Shown: positions 45,815-55,914 of the stretch, piece after piece | Numbering within the stretch: the stretch's first letter is position 1 | Layout: the number at the start of each line of letters is the position of its first letter | DNA from: Symbiodinium kawagutii | Lineage: Eukaryota; Sar; Dinophyceae; Suessiales; Symbiodiniaceae | Direction of reading: 5' to 3' | Length of the DNA: 64,000 nucleotides | Assembly: GCA_009767595.1 (NCBI GenBank) | Contig: VSDK01010590.1 | Span: forward strand, 1 to 64,000 | The notes under the pieces: model-generated | What the model saw: only the letters and a program-made list of their open reading frames with translations | Told to the model about the DNA's origin: nothing | The model's database searches: none | Made by a program: the position numbers and the translations under genes

Positions 45815-46696
45815 CATGGCTTGAGGCATTTGCTGAAGTGGAGCATTTCCGAAGTCTTTGGCTTAGCAACGCTAAGATCATGAGGGGGGGATGACGGTTC
45901 ACTAGTGGTTGAGGTTGATGATACTGGTTAGCCAAGCAAGGATAATGGTTGCTGTTGATCTGCAACAATAGCCAAGTATAATGGCTGAATGTTCCAAATT
46001 GCCTAATAATGTTTTTCGAATCATTGTTAAAACTTGAGCTTAATCACCAACAACTAACCAAATTTGCTGGAAATCGAGATGATCTTGGACCGTAAATCAC
46101 CAGCGGCTCAGACAACTGCCGCTGCTCCAGGAATTTCCATGAATTCACTGGGGATTTCTTAGAATAGGGGTACCCAAAAAATCGTACGGTTAACACCATG
46201 GTCATTAAGAAGGGAGTAAAAAGCCATAATAGGCGATATACCAACTAGAATGGATGGTTTATTACGAATAACAATCAAACAGGTATGATCTGGAGGGTCT
46301 CTCAGCTGGCTTTAATCGATGGGAATACTACTGGTTTTGTCAATTGAAGGATGTCTTCATATGAATTTCAATCCCCTATAGGATGACGGATGACAACATT
46401 TTTTCTCCTTCAGGAGCCCGCGAGCGATGAGTCATATCTTCAAGGTTTGGCTTGCAATTCCAAGTTTTGAGCAGACTGTACCACATGAACATGGCATTCC
46501 TCGGCCAAGGAACTACCTGTCCCTGCTGGAAATAAGATTGACAAATTCTGCTTCCCTGATTGCTGCTGGCATTCCCCGGAAATCTTGGAGGGTGCCAGTT
46601 TCGAGGTCCAATACTAGCTATGACCAGCTGTCTAGGGAGCAGAGCTAGTTTTGCCCAGCAAAACTCAGGAAGTTTGATCCATGAACTGCTTCGAAA

Positions 46697-46870
46697 ATGG
46701 TGAACCGCTGCACCAACCCCCACTGCCTGCTTGATGCCCTGAGCCATGCCTTGTGCCCCACCGTTTGGGATCCCCGAGGTCCGCAGGAGGTCAAACATGC
46801 CAAGAAGCGAATTCGCGAGAAGCTGCTGGGCGCGAATTCGCGTGGTCGTGCTGAGCCCCTGGAGATCTGA
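46697..46870 (+). CDS. Candidate terminal exon or small ORF, 57 codons
   Basis: MVNRCTNPHCLLDALSHALC, then PTVWDPRGPQEVKHAKKRIR, then EKLLGANSRGRAEPLEI and TGA. Third positions are almost all G or C, unlike the flanking filler. Start uncertain: it may be preceded by an intron. A 140-codon minus-strand frame overlaps but shows weaker bias. Confidence 0.5.
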   Translation: MVNRCTNPHCLLDALSHALCPTVWDPRGPQEVKHAKKRIREKLLGANSRGRAEPLEI

Positions 46871-47912
46871 TAGTGGTGAATGCGATGGGTTTTAGTATGT
46901 GAATGTTGGTTAAGAATGGGTTTTTGTTGCTGAATGGTTTGAACAATGGTTGATTCATGGTTTGGGAATGTGGATTGATAGTGATGAACAATGGTTGATG
47001 AAAAGTTGCTTGTTGTCAATGGTTATAGAATTGTGACTGATATCGGTTAATTAATAGCGACTGATAATGGTTCATGATAATCTATATATAGTGGTTAAGT
47101 ATGATTGACTGTTGACATGGTGAATGGTGGTCACTGATGATCAAAGATAGCGGATAGTTGCCAGTCATGGTCGACAATGCTTAATGATGATGAATGGCGA
47201 TTAATGACGGTAGTTTCTAGTTACTGCTGGTTAGAAGTTGTTGACATGGTGAGCAATGGTCGTGCACAACATATTGTTATTAGATATGCCAAGAACTCTA
47301 TGGGCTTCCCGTTGACAAACTCAAGTCACATGAGGGCACTCTCATTGCCGCATCTATGCTGGGTAATGTAGGGCTGCCAAACACTATACATATTTTAACT
47401 TTCACACACCCTGAAGTCTTACATTCTAAAAAAATGGCACACTGTTCAGACATGTCGACTCAGAACAGAAAGGAATCCGATGAATGTTTTGGATCCATTT
47501 GCAATTCCACTTTTAGAGGTGAAGAATTGCAGGTTGTAGACCAGCCACATGGCAGCCCAGGGCCCCATGCAAGCCTTTTGCCAGCTTGATCATGGTTGAT
47601 ACAACCTGCGTGAAATTCAGGTAGGAGTTGATGGCTTTTTGAAAACAAATCATTGATATCTACATCCTCTTGGTTTACTATAGCCATGGTGAGGACACTG
47701 CTACTAGCCATTATGCTTAGCACTTGTCACTAATAATATCCAATAATGACTATTTTTGAACGAGAATGAAAGCTAACGAAACCACGATGACTACTGAAGC
47801 CATGATCAAACCTCATTCCAAGTAGCCATTAAATCACCATAATCCATCAAGAACCATGGCATGATCGACCCTTCACCGCCTTCACAACGTTGGCCTCTCC
47901 TTCCCCCGGCAG

Positions 47913-48032
47913 GGCACCGGCCCCACGCCCAACGGCTGAGGTTCCGGCAGGCTGCGATCTGCTTGGAGGAGAGCTGCGACCTGGCCAAATGGCCCGTGGA
48001 GAAGGCACGGCTGGGGTTGGATCTAACTCCTG
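47913..48032 (+). CDS. Candidate exon, unknown protein
   Basis: CCCGGCAG|GG acceptor and CTCCTG|GTGGGG donor; the frame reads HRPHAQRLRFRQAAICLEES then CDLAKWPVEKARLGLDLTP, nearly all third positions G or C. Probably helical; family not recognised. Confidence 0.58.
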
Positions 48033-48633
48033 GTGGGGGTTGGGTTGGGTTGAGGTGAGGTACTCCGAGCTGAGAATTCATGACACTTGGGGTTGGTTGG
48101 GGATGGTCAGCCAGCAGAGATGTTCGTTGGTTGGACATACCAAACGTAATAGGCACTACTGAACAAAAACCAGAGGTACATAAATCATGTTTAGCTGCTG
48201 AAATTATGATTGTCCAGACAGGCTGGGAGGAACAGCCAAAAAGAACATGACTTTGAATACAGTAACAAACAAGGATCCTTATCTATAGCTTGTTTGTACT
48301 TGTGAAAAGCCCAAGTTGGTTAATGCTTATTCAAAACCAATCCATATCAATGACAATATAACTAGTCATACCCAATAAGATTGGAAATCAACAAACAGCG
48401 TGGTTGCTTATCCTCCTACATTGTTAGCTCTAATTTCCCAAGGTTCCAATCCAGCAATTCATCTCCAAGATCCATATCCACATGAAGCTAATAACAATCC
48501 GTACTACCTCCAATATCCACATTATTAGCTGTGGTATCCAACAAATAGCATCCAACAATCATATCTAGTATTGAGCTAGAAAAATCCATGTTGGTTGGTT
48601 GGTTGGTTTATGTTGACCGATATCCATAATATG

Positions 48634-48808
48634 AGTGTGTCTGAAAATTGGGAACCCCTAAAAATGGTTTGATTACTACGGTTTATTAATATAAATGGCC
48701 AGAAAACTGAAGGATTTAGGGGTACCATGGCTTGAGAAACACCGATAGGGATATGGGTCAATATCAACCAACCACCATTTTTGGGGTTCCCCTATATTGA
48801 GAACCCCC
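48634..48808 (+). mobile_element. Family B copy followed by an A/B chimera
   Basis: 48634-48745 is a family B copy (left GTGTGTCTGAAAATTGGGAA, right GCTTGAGAAACACC). It is followed by a family A left end (ATATGGGTCAATATCAACC) that runs straight into a family B right end (GGGGTTCCCCTATATTGAG). The exon at 48858 follows 50 bp later. Confidence 0.6.
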
Positions 48809-48857
48809 CCATATGAATGACCGTAACATGAACCGCAATCCGATCGCCTCGGACCAG

Positions 48858-48929
48858 GTCATGCAGAGCCTTGCGGGAGAGGCTTTGCAGCAGTTGGCAG
48901 TCAACGACTGGTTTGAGCAGGCGGCATGG
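48858..48929 (+). CDS. Candidate exon, unknown protein
   Basis: GACCAG|GTC acceptor and GCATGG|GTGAGG donor enclose exactly 24 codons, VMQSLAGEALQQLAVNDWFE then QAAW. An upstream in-frame stretch with ATG (MNRNPIASDQ) could instead start here. It lies 50 bp after the A/B chimeric element. Confidence 0.55.
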
Positions 48930-49326
48930 GTGAGGAATTTCGATCGCCAAAACCGGCGCGGTTGGATGGCTGATACTGCAGCGCTGGTTGATGATGCTTG
49001 AGATGGGTGATGGTTCAATGATTTGTTCTTGATAGAGGGTTTATAGAGATGTTCAGGCTGATTGGTTTAAGAGCTTTTGTGGTGAATGATATCCTGAAAT
49101 AGTCCTGTCCATTCCTATCCGATCATCAACTCACCATCAGTCACCATCCACGATTGTTAACAAGTAAAATCATCAGGAATCATCACTCATCACCATCAAC
49201 TCACTGCCACCATGACGGCTACCCATCAAAACCATCCAAGGCGGTGACAGGGCACCATGGTGGGCCATCACCACGCGGGGGCCCAGGGCCACCATGGTGG
49301 GGCCCCGGGCCGGTCCCTGGCGCCAG

Positions 49327-49485
49327 GTCAACTGGGCTCACGTCCTGGCCGCCTTCGCTTCCGAGGCCTCGCCACGACTGGGCTCGGAGGAGCAGCTGCA
49401 GCATGTGGCGACCCGCGCTGTACAGAGATGGCACCTGGGCCGCGGGTGGTGCCCCGCAACGCTTGGCATTTGGGGACCTTTGAAG
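49327..49485 (+). CDS. Candidate exon, unknown protein, 53 codons
   Basis: GCGCCAG|GTC acceptor and TTGAAG|GTGGGA donor, phase 0 at both ends. VNWAHVLAAFASEASPRLGS, EEQLQHVATRAVQRWHLGRG, WCPATLGIWGPLK. Strong GC third positions; one of the most convincing isolated exons in the window. Family not recognised. Confidence 0.6.
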
Positions 49486-50236
49486 GTGGGAGAAATGGGT
49501 CGAAAATCGGCGGAAACACGCTGGAAATGGGGGAATTTTGATGAAGATAGGATCAGGTAGGATGAAACCAGCTGGTGATTTTGTTATGTATTGCTTCTGT
49601 TTGCATGACTCTGAGTGGTTTGGAATGACTCATTATAAGTGTTTGTAAAGAAAATTGTACATGTTGCATTGGATGGAAGATGTTTAGTCAGCTTGGCAAA
49701 GTGACCCAAGGAACCATTGGGATGTAGATGCAGCAACATTATTTACGTAGATGCCGGATATTGACGCAGAAATGAAGAAAAATGTGAATGTGTTGATACT
49801 GTGTAAAAGGTACGCGTCGACTTAAAATCTTGAGGCACATGCAACAACAATTAGCAGCATGTTTGTGTAATTCATCACTTCTGGAGAAAATACCAGTCCT
49901 GGGCAGCTACGCATGTCATCATCGATTCTCCTCATATTCCAAATGTGCCTAGATCAACGGCCATGTTTGGCCTCTGACATCCTGGTTACATCCTGTCATT
50001 TGGTAGTCGAGCCAGAGATGGCAGCATAGCTTGTTCAGCCAAGGCGGGATCGCGAAAGAGAACAGAAGAAACTGCTCTTCGGTGATCAAGGTCACAGGGT
50101 CTCCGGCAAGTAGCACCGCTGGAGGGTGGGTGAAGGATGGTTAAAGGGGCTCCAAAATCACAAGCGTTAAGACAGATCACCTTGCGAGTGAGACAAGGAT
50201 GGACAGGGCTCGGTGGCGTTGCATAGCAAGCCAACA

Positions 50237-50340
50237 CTGGTTGGAAGTTTGAAAGATGTTCTATTTTCCCTATTGATTAGTAACTTAAATGGTTGGTCGA
50301 CTAATATTTTCCATGAGGGGGTGGTTCAACCACCAACCAG
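50237..50340 (+). mobile_element. Family C TIR element
   Basis: Left CTGGTTGGAAGTTTGAAA, right GGTTCAACCACCAACCAG. A right-end-only remnant (GGCTCGACCACCAACCAG) follows at about 50405-50441. Confidence 0.78.
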
Positions 50341-50476
50341 TGTATAGTTGTTGAACCACTGCTGTTGATTGGTATCTTCTATTTTCATTTAACCATTACT
50401 AATCAACCTTTGACCAGAGGGGTGGCTCGACCACCAACCAGATCAGTTTGAAGTGGCATTCCCAGTGACTGCAAGA

Positions 50477-50585
50477 TGGGCCGCCAGGAAAGTCACCCGA
50501 GCAGATCAAGGAGCTGTTCTCCAAGTGACTCGGAGCATCAGATGGAAATGGAGGCAGTCACCTTCAGTTCCCTGAGCTACCAGCA
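50477..50585 (+). CDS. Candidate exon, Ser/Arg-rich start
   Basis: The + frame MGRQESHPSRSRSCSPSDSE then HQMEMEAVTFSSLSYQQLL is open with GC-rich third positions until a GTT-rich tract. Could be an N-terminal exon; not recognised. Confidence 0.35.
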
Positions 50586-50641
50586 GTTGTTGATGGTTGT
50601 TGGCTGATGGTTGTTGGTTGATTGGCGGAGTTGGTTGGTTG

Positions 50642-50642
50642 C

Positions 50643-50694
<52 letters not shown>

Positions 50695-50695
50695 G
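50642..50695 (+). repeat. GTT triplet repeat
   Basis: About 17 uninterrupted triplets directly upstream of the exon candidate at 50719, so it sits in the polypyrimidine/branch region of that intron. Confidence 0.95.
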
Positions 50696-50718
50696 CTACT
50701 CGGGTGCTTGCTTGTCAG

Positions 50719-50790
50719 GGGCTGGTGCTCATAGATCTTGAAGGAATTTATCGGGAGATTGTGCTACAGATTCGGGACTTAGCCAGCGAG
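50719..50790 (+). CDS. Candidate exon, unknown protein
   Basis: TTGTCAG|GGG acceptor and AGCGAG|GTAGCC donor enclose 24 codons, GLVLIDLEGIYREIVLQIRD then LASE. Helical character. It follows the GTT triplet repeat by 24 bp. Confidence 0.5.
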
Positions 50791-51237
50791 GTAGCCCTAG
50801 ACTCAAAATGATCAAGCAGCTTTTGAACTGGAAAAAGGAGTGATGTGTGTGTAATACTATGGAATGTTCATTCACTTTTGGGGAAGCAAGGGACATGCTG
50901 CAGGTGTGCATATTTGGGTATGAAGATGCATCTGAAGACGGCCCTAGTTTGAACAGTCCAACACCCACCACAGGCATCCAAAGGCTAAGTGCTGTCCTAG
51001 TTCAAAACCATTGAGACATCATTAAGAAAGCGTTTATATCATATCCAAATCATGCTTAAGCGATTAGCGAAACCATTATGGAGAATTGATAAACCATTAG
51101 AGAAACCATTACTAACCCCTTCATAAGCCATGAAATAAACCATGCGGTCGCCCAAATCAATAGCTGACACGACACCCGTCAGTGTCGCTGAGGCGCAAGG
51201 TGCATTCAGCGAAGGTTCCCAGCAAGGTGACCAGCAG

Positions 51238-51296
51238 GACCCTTTCCGGAAAGCTGGGGAAGCCTTAGAGTGCCGTTGCGCTGTCTGGTGTTGCAG
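51238..51296 (+). CDS. Candidate exon, unknown protein
   Basis: CAGCAG|GAC acceptor and TTGCAG|GAGATA donor of GA type; the frame reads DPFRKAGEALECRCAVWCC. The frame is open upstream to an ATG at 51142 (MRSPKSIADTTPVSVAEAQG). Confidence 0.42.
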
Positions 51297-51484
51297 GAGA
51301 TATCAGCAAATGGTCAGGACGAACGTGATCGGGCAAGCTATTCCAAACGATTTTAGCGTTATCTTATAGGTGAATACACTAAGACTTTAACCTAAGGTTT
51401 ACAGCCTATATTATCGTATAGTCACATGTTAAATATGATTGGTGTTCGTGTTTCATACACCAACCTTTTCGAGTGAAGCCTTTG

Positions 51485-51640
51485 CCAAGATTTCTGGTAA
51501 AAGCTCTGGGGCTGGAGACCTTGGCATCCGTGGCGCCCAAGAGAGGAATGCACCGCACGCGTTGCACCTGGACAGTGGTTACAAGGCCTCGTTGGATGGT
51601 GGCACCAGCCTCGTTGCATCTATTGACACACAAAATTTCA
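51485..51640 (+). CDS. Candidate exon-like open frame
   Basis: Two + frames are open: FAKISGKSSGAGDLGIRGAQ with ERNAPHALHLDSGYKASLDG, and LPRFLVKALGLETLASVAPK. The island is GC-richer than its surroundings but splice sites are unclear. Confidence 0.3.
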
Positions 51641-51866
51641 GCATGTTTTGTAAGCATTTCTCAGCATGTCTTATGTATAAACTAGTTTAGTCTTGCATTT
51701 GATCACTTTGGACTAGCTTACACATTACAAACTGACACATTCCTCGTGTTCATCTAGTTTTAAGCATCGTTCAGCATCTTTTAGCAGCTAAACTTGAGCA
51801 TTTGCTTCGCATCTTTGAGCCGTCACTTACTACCGGGACAAGATGACCAGGAGTTTGTGTGGCAAG

Positions 51867-51969
51867 AACTGTTTGTTTAAGCTACTATGTTTGGTGGTTA
51901 ATTTGGAAGTTCCTTAGTGGATAGTAGCTTAAACAAACAGTTTGGTGGTTGATTTGGGAGTTCCTTAGT
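51867..51969. repeat. 21-bp perfect inverted repeat interleaved with direct repeats
   Basis: Arms at 51867-51887 (AACTGTTTGTTTAAGCTACT...) and 51922-51942 are perfect reverse complements with a 34-nt loop. A 29-nt direct repeat (TTTGGTGGTTAATTTGG...) at 51890-51918 and 51941-51969, two mismatches, is interleaved with them. Confidence 0.9.
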
Positions 51970-52229
51970 CCATGAGTGTTCATAGTATCCTCATTGATTT
52001 AAAAAACTATCAATAAAGCTTAGCAACATTCCATTTCGACGTGTTGCGGTGTCACCAAAAGTGTGACCCTCAGCGGGTTTTTCCTACGAATTCTACATCT
52101 TATTACAAACCATCATTGATCACAAGTGATTTTTGTTCCACCATGAACTAGTCATTAATTGAGAGTGGTAAGCATGATTGGACATTGTTTTGTGGAATGG
52201 GTTCGGAGGGTACTTTGCCACTCATGCAC

Positions 52230-52424
52230 CACCCGGTGTTGTTCAGAAAAGAGCAGACCAAGCAAATTGCAGAAACAACGGAGACTTGATGGGTTTCCCT
52301 TGTGGCAGGGATTCCTGGAGGGGGTGGACCCCATGAGGGAAGAGCCAAAAGGCAAGGGCCAGGGCCTGTGGCGGACAGGCTTGGGCATGAAGTTAGCTAT
52401 GGAGCTAAGCAATGGTGGTTCTTA
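52230..52424 (+). CDS. Candidate exon-like open frame
   Basis: The + frame KQRRLDGFPLWQGFLEGVDP then MREEPKGKGQGLWRTGLGMK is open through 52425. No confident splice sites. Confidence 0.3.
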
Positions 52425-52677
52425 GAGTTTATGGGTTGTAGAAGCTGTTTGTTACTTCTGAATGGTTGGTCAGCGTGGGTTCATTGGTAGCTTTGATAGA
52501 TTGGCTTGCCTGGTAGTACATTCACAGGCTGGAAGAGATTTCAGAGATGGATATGATTGAAGGTGGAATTATCCTTGTGGAATCCTTGCAGGAACATGTG
52601 ACAAGAAAGCCCTAGCAGCCACTGCAACATTGTTTCAACATGTTTGAAATTGGTTCTCTTCTTGTGCTTTCTTGTAG

Positions 52678-52728
52678 GACATGCTGCTTCCAAGTCTCTT
52701 GGGAGTCAAAACAGAGAAGCTCCATCAT
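52678..52728 (+). CDS. Candidate exon, unknown protein
   Basis: CTTGTAG|GAC acceptor with a pyrimidine-rich run before it; DMLLPSLLGVKTEKLHH with a possible GT donor at 52729, or the frame continues to VFRRPQI. Confidence 0.4.
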
Positions 52729-54001
52729 GTTTTTCGTCGTCCGCAAATCTAGTATTCCCAAGATAGCGATGCTTCCCAAGTTTGATTGCCGTGTTGGATG
52801 GTTTTAAGGGCACCCATGTTATACGCAGCCCTACAGCCAGCATCTAGCTGGGAGACAAGGAGTGACCTTCCATCGTACTATGTCAATCATACAGATATCG
52901 TTTGAGATCGTCTTTGGTTGCCAGAGATAGCAGGCGTCATTTGGACTGCTGGTGCCTGCAATACATTTGTACATTTGAATGTTTATGTTGACCAGATGGT
53001 AAAAAGTTGGGGTAGACCTGTCCAATCTTTGCCACACCAGTCTGTAAATTCAGCCAGGGTTCCCATCTGCCAAAGCAGTCAGGTGCAAAGAATGCGCGAG
53101 AAATTGACATAGATCTGGGCTTTTTAGAGGAGGCTCCGAAAACGATTGCCGAAGATTGTAGGGATTGCCTTTGAAATTCTGAGATTTGAATGGATTGGCT
53201 GCAGAACTGGAGGGTGTAAGCTTGGGTGAACAATGGTGACATGAGGTGTTTTCCAGAACGGCTGTGTAGTCTAAGCATGCTTCCTGTACTGATGCTTGGC
53301 GTCGATGTGTTCACCTGCAAGCCTTATTGCTACTTTTGCATGTTTAGGTGTCCTTCCTTCGGAAATGCTTGGATAATGTTTGATTTGTTCCATAATGCTA
53401 TATAAATGTATATTAGATATATATATATATATTGCTATATTTTTAGAATTGTACAAAACATGAACGAAATTATTGGAACAAACTTATCGAAAGTCTTATT
53501 TGGCTGAATATTGATCAAGGCATTGTCTCATTTTCACCACATTTAATTTGACTGTTTGGCTTGCTGTGTCTTTGTGCTGGTTGGCTGCAATACCTTTTGC
53601 CAAGTGTAATCTATATAGTTCTGATTATCTATCTTGGTCGCCTGTTATTGACACCGGTATCTGTAATTATGTGTTTATTCATCTCACTCTTCCGTTCATT
53701 TGTATCTTCAAACTGTTGGCCGGTGAAGACGTTGAAGAGGCACCATTGAATGTGTAGACTGATGAGGACCCTAGAAAGCTGCAAGATATTGGAGACTCTG
53801 CTTCCAACTTCGCTACAAATTCAAGACAATGACCACATTGCCGTCAAAATGTTCGTACATGATTAGCCATTATTCTTGGGGTTATGAAGGGATAATACTC
53901 AACAGCCAGCAACCCACAGCCTAGCGCAACAGTGCAGCTAACACACCTCATGGGGGGGAAACCGACCATGCCATGTGGAAACCGACCGTTTGTTCGGCCA
54001 G

Positions 54002-54046
54002 GTGGACTCCCTTGGAGTGTCCCTGCAGGCGCTCCATGTAGCCACA
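54002..54046 (+). CDS. Candidate exon, 15 codons
   Basis: CGGCCAG|GTG acceptor and GCCACA|GTGATA donor enclose VDSLGVSLQALHVAT. Third positions GC-rich. Short but clean. Confidence 0.4.
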
Positions 54047-54352
54047 GTGATAAGCTATCATTGAGACCGAAAAGCTGCGCTGGTTATAGTGGTTGTATAG
54101 GAAAAATCTGCACATATTAATATATATGTTATATATATATATATAGCAGAAGTTCATTACTAGATCATTTCGGATGAGGCCGTGATGTTCATTTGGTGTT
54201 GGGGCCACCAGAAATCTGGTGTCCCAGCAGCGAACACGTCTCAGCACCCAGCTGCTTCTTGTGAAATACCGGAATGCACAGCTCTGATACCTGTGAGATC
54301 ATGAGCAATAGAAGTCGAACGACCAAGCCACGCACCATTTGCTGGTTGTGTT

Positions 54353-54565
54353 TTGGAGGCATGGTGTCAGAAATGGGGAGCTGTCGCGCAGGGCTTGCGA
54401 GTTGAGTCCACACTTCCTTCTGGGCGAGCCCATCATTTGCTAATGCCCGGGGTTACTTGGCCGGTGGCAGCTGAATTTACCAGCTGCTTCTTCTGGGAAA
54501 TTGCGATTTTTTTGGCAGCTTTGACCACAGTTAACCATGAGTCAACCAATTTTTTGCAGCTGTGA
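54353..54565 (+). CDS. Candidate exon-like open frame
   Basis: MEAWCQKWGAVAQGLRVEST, LPSGRAHHLLMPGVTWPVAA then hydrophobic EFTSCFFWEIAIFLAAL on the + strand; may be an exon or chance. Confidence 0.28.
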   Translation: MEAWCQKWGAVAQGLRVESTLPSGRAHHLLMPGVTWPVAAEFTSCFFWEIAIFLAALTTVNHESTNFLQL

Positions 54566-54859
54566 CAACTGTAAAGCATGAGTCAACTACCAGTTAAGCG
54601 TCAGTCAATCATCGGTTGAGTCCATCAGTTTAGCGTCAGTCAACCATCCATCAACCGCCAATCAAACATCATGTACCATCAATTCACTGTGTTTCACCAC
54701 CACCAAAACATCATCAAACCATCAGCAATCATCAAACCATCTGTTTAGCTTCAGTCAATCATCATCAACACCATCATCAAACCATCATCAAACCACCATC
54801 AAACCACCATCAAACCATCATCAAACCATCATCAGCTACTTGTTTACCCTTCACCCGTC

Positions 54860-54955
54860 ATGGACATGTCCCAAGCATCGCATCCTGAGGATGTCGTTGC
54901 CTCTGTGAACGGCACGGAGGTGACATCTCACCAGGCAAGGGGTCCCTCGGGTGTA
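54860..54955 (+). CDS. Candidate start exon
   Basis: Frame MDMSQASHPEDVVASVNGTE then VTSHQARGPSGV ending at a stop. The ATG follows a long CATCAAACCATCA tract. Could be the first exon of a gene, or part of an internal one. Confidence 0.33.
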
Positions 54956-55914
54956 TAAGAGGTCGTTGAGAATACCAGGTATGCTGGTTCTACATGTGTT
55001 TTTTTGATGTTTTTTGGTTCTACGCAGCTAAACTAGATATGTATATCGATATGTATTTATATTTGTATATTTGTATATAGATAGCCATTGATGTATGTAT
55101 ATATATATTTATTTATTTAGATATACTTATATATCAAAACTATATACAATTGTTAATGTTGATCTAATTGCGTTTATAGGATTCACTGGCTCTAATGGTT
55201 ATGACTCCCAATGGTTGATCCTAGAAGCATAACTGGCTAGTCATATTCCCCAAGTCTCATAGAAGGGTATCAGATGGTCATAAACATAGCTGGTATATGA
55301 CCATGATATGGTGTCATAAACCGGTGAGTTATATGTTTATAGCTGGTATGTTTCCCCACAGCCATATGACCATGGGAATTTGGGAACCGAGCCAGTTATA
55401 AGTTTATGACGTTTCCTCATCTTTGCAAGGTAATCCACTATAGCTGGCTACCCATGATAAGATGCTTAGTAATGGTTAACAACAGTTGTATCGTTGTGGG
55501 TCCGGCTGCTCTTACCCTTGGCTATTTCCATTCCATATTAGAGCGGGATGGTTGGTTATGAAGGTTGGCTCTGTGAAATTATGGATTGCAATCATGGTCA
55601 ACAGTGGCTTTTTGGCGATTAATTGATGGTCAACTGATCCTCATTTGTCCTTCCTCTTGTTACAAACTATATATATCATGGTGTGTCATGAACGGGTTGG
55701 GCCTATGACCCCTACCTTAACCTCTAAAACTGTGGAGGACTACCCCAAAGCAGATGGTTATGATACCATAATCATCATTTGCTAGAAAAGGTACTAAATC
55801 GGAAAATGGTATAACATGTCATCAGAACTTACATTCAAAATACAGTTCAGCAGAGTAAATGCATAGATCATAGATACATTTTAAAAACACATCAGCCGAG
55901 TTCATACATCGGAA

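Noticed and set aside
46376..46798. Minus-strand frame of 140 codons
   Set aside because: The overlapping + frame has much stronger GC bias at third positions; the minus frame is most likely its mirror.
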